Of a stretch of DNA of 64,000 bases, positions 49,551 to 57,996 are shown piece after piece. The notes below the pieces were generated by a model that searched no databases, was not told where the DNA came from, and saw nothing but the letters and a program-made list of their open reading frames with translations. Source of the DNA: Leisingera sp. ANG-Vp (GTDB taxonomy: Bacteria > Pseudomonadota > Alphaproteobacteria > Rhodobacterales > Rhodobacteraceae); the NCBI RefSeq assembly GCF_000813725.1, contig NZ_JWLD01000016.1, positions 1 through 64,000 on the forward strand, read 5' to 3'. The position numbers and the translations under genes are program-made. Within the stretch, counting starts at the first letter, position 1, and every line of letters begins with the position of its first letter.

Positions 49551-49908
49551 GACGGGTCCTTGGGTTTGGGCAGGGGCGGCAGCGGCGAACTGGCGCAAAC
49601 CCGCAGCATTTGCCCGAAATCCTGCGGCAATTCAACCCTGCGGGGCTTGCCAGCGGCAAGCGCTTGGCGCCATACAGTTATTGAAATCAGCGCCGGAAGA
49701 CCTAAATGTATACCATTGCACACAATAGGGCCGCGCATTGAACAAAACCAAGACACCCAGCGGCCAGGCAGCGCCCTCCGGCCCGTCGGCGCGGGCAGAG
49801 CAGCCGCCGCCGCCCCCGGAGCCGGCCGCAGCGGACTCTGCCGCCCCGGCCCCGCCGCCGGCCAGCAGCGAGCTGCCCGCCCCCATTGAGCAAGCAAAGG
49901 ACTCTTTC
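49551..49908. other. 358-bp divergent region between tgt and the band-7 gene
   Basis: No separate gene is supported. A Pro/Ala-rich frame from a TTG at 49738 stays open into the band-7 gene and could be an N-terminal extension of 57 residues, but the internal ATG at 49909 has a better binding site. TTGAAA at 49681-49686 is followed after 16 bp by TAAATG, a possible promoter for the band-7 gene. Confidence 0.4.
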
Positions 49909-50799
49909 ATGAACGAAGATCTCATCCTGGAGCTTCTCTCCAGCAACCTCCTTTACATTCTCGGGGCGGTGCTGCTGGTCATCATCATCTTCAAAGGCAT
50001 CAAGATCGTGCCGCAATCAGAGAAATACGTGGTGGAACGGTTTGGCCGTCTGCACTCGGTCCTAGGGCCCGGCATCAACTTCATCGTGCCCCTGCTGGAC
50101 GTGGCCCGCCACAAGATCTCGATCCTGGAGCGCCAGCTGCCCAATGCCACCCAGGATGCGATCACCAAGGACAATGTGCTGGTGCAGATCGACACCTCGG
50201 TGTTCTACCGCATCCTCGAGCCGGAAAAGACTGTGTACCGGATCCGCGATGTGGACGGCGCCATTGCCACCACCGTGGCCGGCATCGTGCGCGCCGAGAT
50301 CGGCAAAATGGACCTGGATGAGGTGCAGTCGAACCGGGCCCAGCTGATCTCCCGCATTCAGGAAGCCGTGGAAACCGCTGTCGACGACTGGGGCATCGAA
50401 GTGACCCGCGCCGAGATCCTCGACGTGAACCTCGACCAGGCCACCCGCGACGCGATGCTGCAGCAGCTGAACGCCGAACGCGCCCGCCGCGCCCAGGTGA
50501 CCGAGGCCGAAGGCCAGAAACGCGCCGTCGAACTGGCGGCCGACGCCGAGCTCTATGCCGCCGAACAGGCTGCCAAGGCCCGCCGGGTGCAGGCTCAGGC
50601 CGAAGCCTATGCCACTCAGGTCGTTGCCAAGGCGATCCGCGAGCACGGCATCGAGGCCGCGCAATACCAGGTGGCGCTGAAACAGGTCGAGGCGCTCAAC
50701 GCGCTTGGCAACGGCGACGGCAAGCAGACCATTGTCCTGCCCGCCCACGCGATGGAGGCCTTCGGCGACGCCTTCAAGCTGCTGAAGGGGCGCCTGTGA
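49909..50799 (+). CDS. SPFH/band-7 membrane protein (paraslipin/QmcA-like)
   Basis: A 296-residue stomatin-like protein with one N-terminal membrane helix (about 12-30, NLLYILGAVLLVIIIF), a band-7 domain (about 33-190, KIVPQSEKYVVERFGRLHSVLGPGINFIVPLLD) and a long coiled-coil rich in Glu and Ala, where the ring-forming contacts lie. Such proteins organise membrane domains and often recruit proteases. The ATG at 49909 has AAAGGA eight bases upstream. The next gene encodes an NfeD partner and overlaps by one base, a widely conserved pair. Confidence 0.93.
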   Translation: MNEDLILELLSSNLLYILGAVLLVIIIFKGIKIVPQSEKYVVERFGRLHSVLGPGINFIVPLLDVARHKISILERQLPNATQDAITKDNVLVQIDTSVFYRILEPEKTVYRIRDVDGAIATTVAGIVRAEIGKMDLDEVQSNRAQLISRIQEAVETAVDDWGIEVTRAEILDVNLDQATRDAMLQQLNAERARRAQVTEAEGQKRAVELAADAELYAAEQAAKARRVQAQAEAYATQVVAKAIREHGIEAAQYQVALKQVEALNALGNGDGKQTIVLPAHAMEAFGDAFKLLKGRL

Positions 50800-51077
50800 T
50801 GGAGACCCAAATCTGGACACTCTGGTGGGTCTGGTGCGCGGCGGCGCTGGCGCTGGCCATTCTCGAGGTGCTGGCACCCGGGTTTATCTTCCTCGGCTTT
50901 GCCATCGGTGCCGCTGCCGTAGGCCTGTTGCTGCTGACCACCGGTGCCGCCTGGGGCCTGCCGCTGCTGCTGCTGATCTTTGCAGGCATCTCGCTGGCCG
51001 CCTGGCTGCTGCTGAAACGTTTCTTTGCCTTGCCCAAAGGCCAGGTGAAAAGGTTCAACCACGACATCAACGACTGA
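50799..51077 (+). CDS. NfeD-family membrane protein
   Basis: A 92-residue short NfeD protein with two or three hydrophobic segments (WWVWCAAALALAILEVLAPGFIFLGFAIGAAA and LPLLLLIFAGISLAAWLLL). It lacks the C-terminal OB domain of longer NfeD proteins. It partners the band-7 protein of the preceding gene; the ATG overlaps that gene's stop codon (TGATG). The exact role is unknown. Confidence 0.9.
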   Translation: METQIWTLWWVWCAAALALAILEVLAPGFIFLGFAIGAAAVGLLLLTTGAAWGLPLLLLIFAGISLAAWLLLKRFFALPKGQVKRFNHDIND

Positions 51078-51124
51078 CCGGCGCGGCGCACATCCCGATT
51101 TGCGACCCCCAGCCTGCATAACAG

Positions 51125-51160
51125 CCTGACGCGACAGGATCAGCCTCGTTTCGCGTCAGG
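51125..51160 (+). terminator. Hairpin after nfeD
   Basis: CCTGACGCGA (51125-51134) pairs perfectly with TCGCGTCAGG (51151-51160) over a 16-nt loop. It is followed by ATTTCAAAC, a weak T tract. Confidence 0.4.
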
Positions 51161-51191
51161 ATTTCAAACAATTTGCGATCAGCCGGCGCAT

Positions 51192-51359
51192 AACGCCCGC
51201 ATCTATGTCCTCATCCATAACGCCCGCACCACATGGTTTGCCCTGCTCGGCACGCTGATATTTGTGGGCATCACCCTGGGGCAAGTCCGGCTTATCGGCT
51301 TCTACGGCGTGGACCGGCTGACCCGGCTGCCGCTGATAAACCTGCCGGTTCCCACATCC
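51192..51359 (+). pseudogene. Remnant of a membrane-protein gene (pentapeptide-repeat protein N-terminus type)
   Basis: This short in-frame stretch translates to NARIYVLIHNARTTWFALLG, then TLIFVGITLGQVRLIGFYGV and DRLTRLPLINLPVPTS. That is a convincing protein fragment with one membrane helix. The run H-N-A-R-T-T-W-F...V-x-L-P-L-x-x-x-x-V-P-T is one I recognise from the N-terminal membrane part of long pentapeptide-repeat proteins in this group. There is no start codon with a binding site in front, and after VPTS the reading becomes non-coding. I take it as a decayed fragment left by a deletion; the family name is from memory of pattern. Confidence 0.5.
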
Positions 51360-51434
51360 CGCCGCCCGAAGGCTGCACATGAAAACCCGGCCCGATGCCT
51401 GTCTGGCACGACGGCGGATGCTAAGCACCCGGCC

Positions 51435-52187
51435 TCAGAACCGGAACCCCACTCCCGCCAGAAGGCTGTGTGTCACCGCGTCATGTCTGAAAAAAGTGCC
51501 CGTGCCTCGGGTTCCCTCTTCATACTCCACCCCCAGCCCGCGGTAGAGCAGATAGATCGAGGCACGCTCCCAGCGGTCATAGACCAGCCCGCCCATCGCC
51601 GACCAGCTTTCCTCAGAGTCCCCGGCAAAGCCCACGTCGCCCTCCAGCAGCACCGAGAACTCCGGCGACAACCGGCGCTGCCAGCGCAGCCCGGCAATCG
51701 GATCGCTCCAGCTGCCGCCCTGCCGCAGCGTGCCGCCCGGCAGATCCGCAACCGTGTCCACGTCCCAGTGGCGCAGCCCGCCGAAAACCTCGAACCGGTT
51801 GCGGGTGCTGCCGAAGCGGTAGCCCACCACAGCCTCGCCCAGGTTCTGGTCATAACGCAGCGGCACAGCGGACCCGGCACTTGACCTGGTGCTGTCCGCA
51901 TCCAGCACACCATAGCGCAGCCGGAAACCGAAATTGCTGGCATGGAACCCCTCAAACTGCAGCATGCCGCCCGCCTGCAGCTGGTCAAACACATCGCCCG
52001 CATCGATAGACACATCCCCCGCGGGGCTTCCAAGTTCCGTTGTCCCTTCAATGGAGGGCGCCAGCGCAAAAGGGGTGATTTGCCACTGCCAGGCGCCCTG
52101 ATCCTGAGCTCCTGCTGCCTGAGGCAGCGCCGCAGCCAGCAAACAGGCTGCAGCAACAAGACGCAGAAGGGCAGTCGGCTTCGGCAT
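51435..52187 (-). CDS. Outer-membrane beta-barrel protein
   Basis: A 250-residue protein with a signal peptide (1-27, cleaved near AAGAQDQ), followed by alternating amphipathic strands and a C-terminal strand ending SLLAGVGFRF, a phenylalanine end typical of outer-membrane barrels. About 8-10 strands are visible. The strand GEAVVGYRFGSTRNRFEVFGGLRHWDV is typical of OmpW/Surface-antigen-like barrels. The ATG at 52187 follows GGAGGAGAC. Its 3' end borders the gene remnant, which may have been disrupted by the same event. Ligand unknown. Confidence 0.82.
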   Translation of the reverse strand: MPKPTALLRLVAAACLLAAALPQAAGAQDQGAWQWQITPFALAPSIEGTTELGSPAGDVSIDAGDVFDQLQAGGMLQFEGFHASNFGFRLRYGVLDADSTRSSAGSAVPLRYDQNLGEAVVGYRFGSTRNRFEVFGGLRHWDVDTVADLPGGTLRQGGSWSDPIAGLRWQRRLSPEFSVLLEGDVGFAGDSEESWSAMGGLVYDRWERASIYLLYRGLGVEYEEGTRGTGTFFRHDAVTHSLLAGVGFRF

Positions 52188-52426
52188 GTCTCCTCCAGAC
52201 TCCTGCCGGAACCCGCAGCAAAGCCAGGGCGGCACCCTGCCTGCTGCGCTCGGGCAGCTTTGCAAAACATCTTGGGGGAACCACAACTTAGCGCGCATAC
52301 CCGCACAGATCAAATGATCAAGGACCGGCTGGTAAACAGAACCTGCACCTGGAGACTGCCGCCGCCTCTGGACGCCGGGCCGCGGTTTTCCTATATAAAC
52401 GGTCGGAATATCAAACCGGGACTATC

Positions 52427-52789
52427 ATGACCAACCCTTCCGAACCGCTTGAAGGCGCACCGCTGATCGCGCCCTCCTCAGTCAGCCACCCGCTGTATGA
52501 GTCCATCGTCGATGCCTGCCGCACGGTGTATGACCCGGAGATCCCGGTGAACATCTACGAGCTGGGGCTGATTTATACGGTCGACATCAACGCCGAAAAC
52601 GACGTCAAGATCATCATGACCCTGACCGCGCCGGGCTGCCCGGTGGCAGGCGAGATGCCGGGCTGGATCGTTGATGCGATATCCCCGGTGGACGGCGTCA
52701 AAAGCGTCGATGTCGAGCTCACCTGGGAACCGCCCTGGGGCATGGAGATGATGTCCGACGAAGCCCGGCTGGAACTGGGGTTCATGTAA
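52427..52789 (+). CDS. sufT: SUF-type Fe-S assembly protein SufT (MIP18/DUF59)
   Basis: A 120-residue MIP18-family protein that helps deliver Fe-S clusters. The DUF59 domain reads [22 protein letters not shown] and carries the conserved Cys in [12 protein letters not shown]; the C-terminal [21 protein letters not shown] matches SufT. No other suf genes are in the window, although an IscA-type gene lies 1.5 kb downstream. The ATG is the first in frame. Confidence 0.9.
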   Translation: MTNPSEPLEGAPLIAPSSVSHPLYESIVDACRTVYDPEIPVNIYELGLIYTVDINAENDVKIIMTLTAPGCPVAGEMPGWIVDAISPVDGVKSVDVELTWEPPWGMEMMSDEARLELGFM

Positions 52790-52910
52790 CCCCGGCACCC
52801 TCTCCGGGTGCCTTTGTCACAAGACCTTAACCTGCCGGTTACTGAACCGCCCTCTGGCTGTTACAAACTTGCGCTCTGGTGCCGGCAGATTTGCAGCACC
52901 GGAGTTTTTC

Positions 52911-54122
52911 ATGCGCCTTGCCCTGCTTCCGGCAGCCGTCTGCTTGCTTCCCGCAGCCGTTTTTTCCGCCCCGCCGGAAGCCGGCCTTAGCTATGGCCCC
53001 CGCCCGGCCTACCTGATCAGCAAACTGCCTGCGGGCCCGCTGAAGGACAAACTTCAGTCCTGCGCCGCCCAGACACCTGCGCGCACGGATTTCTCCATCG
53101 GCCACCGCGGTGCGCCGCTGATGTTTCCCGAACATACCGTCGAATCCAACGTGGCCGCCGCACAGATGGGGGCCGGCATCCTGGAATGCGACGTGACCTT
53201 TACCAAGGATCTGGAGCTGGTCTGCCGCCACGCCCAGAACGATCTGCACACGACCACGGACATCCTGACCACGGATCTGGCAGAGACCTGCATCCAGCCC
53301 TTCACCCCGGCAAACGGCGGCACGCCCGCCAATGCCGAATGCCGCACCTCCGAGCTGACCCTGGCCGAGTTCCGCAGCCTGCAGCCCAAGATGGACAGCG
53401 CCGACAGGACCGCCGTAACACCTGAGGCCTATCAGGGCGGCACCGCGGCCTGGCGCACCACGCTTTACGCCGGAGGTGCCGCCTTGATGACCCACGCGGA
53501 CTCGATAGCGCTGTTCAAATCCTTAGGCGCCAAATTCACCCCCGAGCTGAAAAGCCCCGCCGTCGCGATGCCCTTCAACGGCTTCACGCAGGCAGACTAT
53601 GCCCAAAAACTGATCAATGAGTACAAGGCCGCCGGCATCCCGCCTGCGGACGTCTGGGTGCAAAGCTTCAACCTTAAAGACGTGCTCTACTGGATCGAGC
53701 ACGAGCCCGCGTTCGGCAGGCAGGCGGTGCTACTGGACAACAGCTACCGACGGGAGGGGTTTGACGCAAACAACCCGGACACTTTCCCGCTCGATTTTGC
53801 GGAGCTGCACGCTCAGGGCGTCAACTACCTCGCCCCGCCGATGTGGATGCTGGTGACGCTCGACAACGGCAGGATTGTCCCCTCGGCCTATGCCAATGAA
53901 GCCAAAGCTGCGGGCCTCAAGCTGATCACCTGGACGCTGGAGCGTTCCGGCCCGCTGGCCTCCGGCGGCGGCTGGTACTTCCAGTCGGTCCGGGACGCCG
54001 CCGCCGGCGACGGCATGGCCTACCAGCTTTTGGATGTGCTGGCTCAGGACGTGGGCGTCGAAGGCGTGTTCTCCGACTGGCCTGCCACCGTCACATACTA
54101 TGCGAATTGCATGGGGCTCTGA
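52911..54122 (+). CDS. Exported glycerophosphodiester phosphodiesterase
   Basis: A 403-residue periplasmic enzyme that splits glycerophosphodiesters into glycerol-3-phosphate and an alcohol. It has a signal peptide (cleaved near VFSAPPEA, residue 20), and the catalytic HRG motif His65-Arg66 in [17 protein letters not shown], Glu92 and Asp94 in ECDVTFTKD, and His107 in VCRHAQND. The C-terminal [15 protein letters not shown] is typical of periplasmic GlpQ-like enzymes. The ATG at 52911 follows GGAGTTTTTC. A strong terminator follows. Confidence 0.92.
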   Translation: MRLALLPAAVCLLPAAVFSAPPEAGLSYGPRPAYLISKLPAGPLKDKLQSCAAQTPARTDFSIGHRGAPLMFPEHTVESNVAAAQMGAGILECDVTFTKDLELVCRHAQNDLHTTTDILTTDLAETCIQPFTPANGGTPANAECRTSELTLAEFRSLQPKMDSADRTAVTPEAYQGGTAAWRTTLYAGGAALMTHADSIALFKSLGAKFTPELKSPAVAMPFNGFTQADYAQKLINEYKAAGIPPADVWVQSFNLKDVLYWIEHEPAFGRQAVLLDNSYRREGFDANNPDTFPLDFAELHAQGVNYLAPPMWMLVTLDNGRIVPSAYANEAKAAGLKLITWTLERSGPLASGGGWYFQSVRDAAAGDGMAYQLLDVLAQDVGVEGVFSDWPATVTYYANCMGL

Positions 54123-54160
54123 CCACCGTCCCTTTCCTATTGTCACATAGCCCCGGCAAC

Positions 54161-54192
54161 GGCCGCCTCCCCGCCCAGGAGGCGGCCTCTTT
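54161..54192 (+). terminator. Rho-independent terminator after the phosphodiesterase gene
   Basis: GGCCGCCTCC (54161-54170) pairs perfectly with GGAGGCGGCC (54178-54187) over a 7-nt loop, followed by TCTTTAATTT. Confidence 0.72.
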
Positions 54193-54308
54193 AATTTCCG
54201 CATCAGAGATTTATGTTATTCTGCCGTCCGGCCCCGATTCCGCAGCGTTGCGGGGTTGAGCCGCCCCGGCACCCGTCCTAGATAGATGGGAAGTGTAAGG
54301 AGAAACCC

Positions 54309-54668
54309 ATGTTCGGCATTCCCGGCAAACAGGCTGTGACCATGACGCCCAAAGCGGCGGCGCAGATCGCCAAGCTGATGGCCAAGGACGGCCATGCGGG
54401 CCTGCGCATCGGCGTCAAGAAAGGCGGCTGCGCGGGCATGGAATACACCATGGAATATGTCGATGCGCCCGACACCAACGACGAGGTGGTGGAACAGGAC
54501 GGCGCCCGCATCCTGATCGCGCCGATGGCCCAGATGTTCCTGTTCGGCACTGAGATCGACTATGAGGTGACGCTCTTGGAAAGCGGCTTCAAGTTCAACA
54601 ACCCGAATGTCTCCGAAGCCTGCGGCTGCGGCGAGTCGATCTCCTTCAAGGAAATGCCCGGCGCCTGA
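54309..54668 (+). CDS. IscA/SufA/ErpA-type Fe-S carrier protein
   Basis: A 119-residue A-type carrier with the three conserved cysteines Cys41 (GGCAGM), Cys105 and Cys107 (EACGCGES), which hold an Fe-S cluster between two monomers on its way to target enzymes. Which of the A-type proteins it is (SufA, ErpA or IscA) cannot be told from sequence alone. It has its own terminator. Together with SufT it makes this stretch relevant to Fe-S supply for enzymes such as IspG. Confidence 0.93.
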   Translation: MFGIPGKQAVTMTPKAAAQIAKLMAKDGHAGLRIGVKKGGCAGMEYTMEYVDAPDTNDEVVEQDGARILIAPMAQMFLFGTEIDYEVTLLESGFKFNNPNVSEACGCGESISFKEMPGA

Positions 54669-54706
54669 GCCGGCCGCCGGCAGGCACCCATCGCAGGGAA
54701 TTCAGC

Positions 54707-54731
54707 AGGCGGGGCTTTCCCCGCCTTTTTT
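54707..54731 (+). terminator. Rho-independent terminator after the Fe-S carrier gene
   Basis: AGGCGGGG (54707-54714) pairs with CCCCGCCT (54719-54726) over CTTT and is followed directly by a run of T. Confidence 0.85.
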
Positions 54732-54820
54732 GATGTTCTGCACAGCCCTCAAGCGAATTGCGCCGCCCCGCTGCCGGTGCTACCAGTCACGCCCAAATGA
54801 CGAGGATCGGAGGCACCCCC

Positions 54821-55570
54821 ATGCGGCGGAAACTGGCAGCAGGCAATTGGAAGATGAACGGCACCGGCGCAAGCCTGGCGGAACTGGCAGCGCTGGCCGA
54901 AAGCCATGCCGGGCCTTCTGCAGACATCCTGATCTGCCCGCCCGCCACCCTGCTGTCGCGCGCCGCGGACACCGCCAAGGGCAGCGCTGTCGCCGTCGGC
55001 GGCCAGGACTGCCACGCCAGCGCTGCGGGCGCCCACACCGGCGACCTGTCTGCCGCCATGCTGAAAGACGCAGGCGCCACCGCCGTGATCCTCGGCCACT
55101 CCGAGCGCCGCGCCGATCATGGCGAGACCGACGCCCAGGTCTGCGCCAAATCCGAAGCCGCCATCAACGAAGGCCTGACAGCTGTGATCTGCCTCGGCGA
55201 GACCCTGGAAGAGCGCGAAGCCGGCGACACCCTCAAAGTGGCCGGCGCCCAGCTCGCAGGCTCTGTCCCTGCTTCCGCCACCGGCGCAAACACCGTGGTC
55301 GCCTATGAGCCGGTCTGGGCCATTGGCACCGGCAAGGTGCCGACCCTGGAGCAAATCGCAGAAGTGCATGATTTCCTGCGCGCCGAACTCACCGCCCGCT
55401 TCGGTGCCGAAACTGCAGACAGCATCCGCCTGCTCTACGGCGGCTCGGTCAAACCGTCGAACGCGGCAGAAATCTTTGCCGTCTCCAACGTCGACGGCGC
55501 CCTGGTGGGCGGCGCCAGCCTGAAGGCCGCGGATTTCTCCCCCATCATCGCAGCGCTTGAGGCCAGCTGA
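54821..55570 (+). CDS. tpiA: Triosephosphate isomerase
   Basis: Interconverts dihydroxyacetone phosphate and glyceraldehyde 3-phosphate. It has 249 residues, with the catalytic residues Asn9 and Lys11 (GNWKM), His93 (LGHSERR) and Glu163 ([11 protein letters not shown]), and the phosphate-binding loop [12 protein letters not shown]. The ATG at 54821 follows CGGAGGCACCCCC; the open frame back to 54758 is not used. It stands alone, ahead of an inverted pair of dispersed repeats and a bidirectional terminator. Confidence 0.97.
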   Translation: MRRKLAAGNWKMNGTGASLAELAALAESHAGPSADILICPPATLLSRAADTAKGSAVAVGGQDCHASAAGAHTGDLSAAMLKDAGATAVILGHSERRADHGETDAQVCAKSEAAINEGLTAVICLGETLEEREAGDTLKVAGAQLAGSVPASATGANTVVAYEPVWAIGTGKVPTLEQIAEVHDFLRAELTARFGAETADSIRLLYGGSVKPSNAAEIFAVSNVDGALVGGASLKAADFSPIIAALEAS

Positions 55571-55578
55571 GGCTTTTC

Positions 55579-55640
55579 GGGTATTTTAGACCAGAAAGAA
55601 GCAGCGGATTTCATGCGCTTCTTTCTGGTCCGAAATACCC
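55579..55640. repeat. Large inverted repeat made of two dispersed-repeat copies
   Basis: A 23-bp arm at 55579-55601 (begins GGGTATTTTAGACCAG) and its near-complement at 55618-55640 (begins CTTCTTTCTGGTCC) differ at two positions and are separated by 16 bp. The right arm continues into copy 3 of the dispersed repeat, up to about 55684. In RNA this would be a long hairpin just after tpiA. Confidence 0.75.
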
Positions 55641-55694
55641 CGGGGTGAATTGGCCCGAAGGGACAAGAGGGGCAGCGCCCCTGCCCTGAAACGA

Positions 55695-55727
55695 AAAACG
55701 CCCCGGCTCTCCGGGGCGTTTCTTTTT
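55695..55727. terminator. Bidirectional terminator between tpiA and dctM
   Basis: AACGCCCCGG (55697-55706) pairs perfectly with CCGGGGCGTT (55711-55720) over CTCT. The plus strand continues TTCTTTTT, the minus strand TTTTTCG. Confidence 0.8.
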
Positions 55728-55736
55728 GGCACAACC

Positions 55737-57215
55737 TTACTTTGTTATGATCTCCGGCCCCATCACCGCGTTTGGCAGCACAGTCGACAGCCAAGGCACA
55801 TAGGTGATCAGGATCAGGAACACGAACAGAACCGCCAGGAACGGCAGGGCCGCGCGCACCACCCCCATCATCGGCATCCCCGCCACGCCCGAGGTCACAA
55901 ACAGGTTCAGGCCAACCGGCGGGGTGATCATGCCGATCTCCATGTTCACCACCATGATGATGCCCAAGTGGATCGGGTCGATGCCCAGCTCGATGGCAAT
56001 CGGGAACACCAGGGGCGCCACGATGACCAGCAGGCCCGAGGGCTCCATGAACTGGCCGCCAATGAGCAAAATCACGTTCACCACCACCAGGAACATCACC
56101 GGGCCAAAGCCTGCCGACAGCATTGCATTGGCGATATGCTGCGGAACCTGCTCATCGGTCAGCACATGCTTCAGGATCAGTGCATTGGCGATCACGAACA
56201 GCAGGGTGACGGTCAGCTTACCGGCCTCGAACAGCGTGTGCTTGGTATCCCGGTGCACCAGCGACGGAACCAGATACACAGCACTCTCCGCAAAGTTCAG
56301 CACAAAAGCCTTGGCCCGCAGCCAAAGCTGCTCCGGCAGCCTGGCAAAGAAGCCCGCAAAGCTGCTGCCGCCTTGCAGTTTGGCGGCTTCCGCCTTGGCG
56401 CCTGCCCCCCAGGAGCTGGCTTCCGAGCGCGGTCCCATATCCCGGTAGACGAAGCTGGCGATGAAGAAGGCATAAACCGCTGCCACTGCTGCCGCCTCGG
56501 TCGGCGTGAAGATCCCGCCATAGATGCCGCCCAGGATTATCACGATCAGGAACAGTCCCCAGCCGGCTTCGCGCGCCGAGGTGAGGACTTCGCCCCAGCC
56601 CTTCCACTCGCCCTTGGGCAGGTTCTTGACCTTGGCCATCACGTAGATGGTGACCATCAGCATCAGGCCCGCCATCAGCCCTGGGATCACACCGGCCAGG
56701 AACATCCGGCCTACCGAAACCTCAACCGCAGCCGCATAAACCACCATCACAATCGACGGCGGGATCAGAATACCCAGAGTGCCCGCGTTGCAAATCACGC
56801 CCGCTGCAAACTCCTTGGAGTACCCAACCTGCCGCATGCCTGCGATCACGATGGAACCGATCGCCACCACAGTGGCAGGCGAAGACCCCGACAAAGCGGC
56901 AAACAGCATGCAGGCAAACACGCCCGCAATCGCCAGACCGCCCGGCAGGTGACCGACACAGGCGATGGAGAAACGGATGATCCGCCGCGCCACACCGCCG
57001 GTTGTCATGAAGCTGGACGCCAGAATGAAGAACGGGATCGCCAGCAGGGTGAAATGCCCCTCAAAGGCTTCAAACAGCGTGCCTGCGACCGAAGCCAGCG
57101 AGCTATCGGAGTAGATCAGCAGAAAGATGGTGGAGCTGAGGCCCAGGGAGACCGCAATCGGCACCCCGATCAGCAAGAGGCCGATCACCATCGCAAAAAG
57201 GATTACCACTTCCAT
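55737..57215 (-). CDS. dctM: TRAP dicarboxylate transporter large permease (DctM)
   Basis: The large membrane subunit of a sodium-driven TRAP importer, probably for C4-dicarboxylates. It has 492 residues, slightly longer than usual, with the signatures FFILASSFMTTGGVARRI, GSSPATVVAIG and TLGILIPPSIVMVVYA, and near the end EIGMITPPVGLNLFV. A hydrophilic insertion of about 70 residues (YRDMGPRSEASSWGAGAKAE, near 265-335) accounts for the extra length. The ATG overlaps the dctQ stop by one base. It closes the dctP-dctQ-dctM operon. Confidence 0.94.
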   Translation of the reverse strand: MEVVILFAMVIGLLLIGVPIAVSLGLSSTIFLLIYSDSSLASVAGTLFEAFEGHFTLLAIPFFILASSFMTTGGVARRIIRFSIACVGHLPGGLAIAGVFACMLFAALSGSSPATVVAIGSIVIAGMRQVGYSKEFAAGVICNAGTLGILIPPSIVMVVYAAAVEVSVGRMFLAGVIPGLMAGLMLMVTIYVMAKVKNLPKGEWKGWGEVLTSAREAGWGLFLIVIILGGIYGGIFTPTEAAAVAAVYAFFIASFVYRDMGPRSEASSWGAGAKAEAAKLQGGSSFAGFFARLPEQLWLRAKAFVLNFAESAVYLVPSLVHRDTKHTLFEAGKLTVTLLFVIANALILKHVLTDEQVPQHIANAMLSAGFGPVMFLVVVNVILLIGGQFMEPSGLLVIVAPLVFPIAIELGIDPIHLGIIMVVNMEIGMITPPVGLNLFVTSGVAGMPMMGVVRAALPFLAVLFVFLILITYVPWLSTVLPNAVMGPEIITK

Positions 57216-57892
57216 CAGTCATGCTCCCCGCGCTGCGCCTGCACCTCGGCGATCTCATCCTCGACCTCATGGCTGGCCACCAGCCGGTCGGCCTCGCCGC
57301 GGAAAATCTGCAAGGCCGCCTGAATGAAGCGGTACACCAGAAGCAGCATCGACACCGGCAGCACCAGATACGGCACCACCTTGGGCAGCTTCTCGTAGGC
57401 GTCGCCGTAATTGATCAGGTCCTCCAGGAACCGCAGGAAGCTCACCATCGGCACGTCCTGCACTTCATAGAAGCTCTGCGAACGCGCTTTCATGTCGAAC
57501 CCGGTCGGGAACCACCGCCCCGAGGTGGGCGGCAGATCGGCAAAGACCGCCCAGTAGTCATAGGCGCCTTTCAGCAAGAGCAGCGAAAACACCAGGCAGC
57601 AGCCGACAGCAAACAGCCCGACCGCCCGGCGCGCAGGTGCACCCATCATGTTGATCACGGCATCGACCCCCAGATGCGCGTGCACCTTCACGGCATAAGA
57701 CGCCCCCAGCAGCACCAGCCAGGCAAACAGGAACACGGTCAGCTCCAGCGCCCACAGAATGTTGGAATTGAACACAAACCGCGCAATCACATTGGCAAAA
57801 GTGATGGCCGTCATCAGCCCCAGGAGGAGCGCGATCAGGGTTTCTTCGAGTGAATGGATAAACCCGGACGGACCGGTTCTGGACCCCGTCAT
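57215..57892 (-). CDS. dctQ: TRAP dicarboxylate transporter small permease (DctQ)
   Basis: A 225-residue small membrane subunit with four helices at about 14-38, 50-72, 90-112 and 170-190. The DctQ core reads LEETLIALLLGLMTAITFANVIARFVFN and LFAWLVLLGASYAVKVHAHLGVD. A loop of about 45 residues between helices 3 and 4 is longer than usual. The ATG at 57892 follows GGGGGAACTGCC; the open frame back to 58069 covers the hairpin and is not used. The end overlaps dctM by one base. Confidence 0.93.
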   Translation of the reverse strand: MTGSRTGPSGFIHSLEETLIALLLGLMTAITFANVIARFVFNSNILWALELTVFLFAWLVLLGASYAVKVHAHLGVDAVINMMGAPARRAVGLFAVGCCLVFSLLLLKGAYDYWAVFADLPPTSGRWFPTGFDMKARSQSFYEVQDVPMVSFLRFLEDLINYGDAYEKLPKVVPYLVLPVSMLLLVYRFIQAALQIFRGEADRLVASHEVEDEIAEVQAQRGEHD

Positions 57893-57916
57893 GGCAGTTC
57901 CCCCAATTGTCAGCGG

Positions 57917-57954
57917 AAAAAGAAAAGCAGGCGGCGGATCCCCACGCCGCCTGC
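57917..57954 (-). terminator. Hairpin with T tract between dctP and dctQ
   Basis: On the minus strand GCAGGCGGCG (57954-57945) pairs perfectly with CGCCGCCTGC (57936-57927) over an 8-nt loop and is followed by TTTTCTTTTT. It would end part of the transcripts after dctP, giving more binding protein than permease. Confidence 0.6.
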
Positions 57955-57996
57955 TGTAACCGGGCGCCCGCCAGGGCACCCCGGATGCGGCCTGCT

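Noticed and set aside
49738-49908. N-terminal extension of the band-7 protein from a TTG start
   Set aside because: It is Pro/Ala-rich and has no binding site, while the ATG at 49909 has AAAGGA at the right distance and places the membrane helix at the N-terminus.
51264-51884. A 206-codon plus-strand frame containing the gene remnant
   Set aside because: Only its first 32 codons belong to the remnant; the rest is a shadow of the outer-membrane protein gene.
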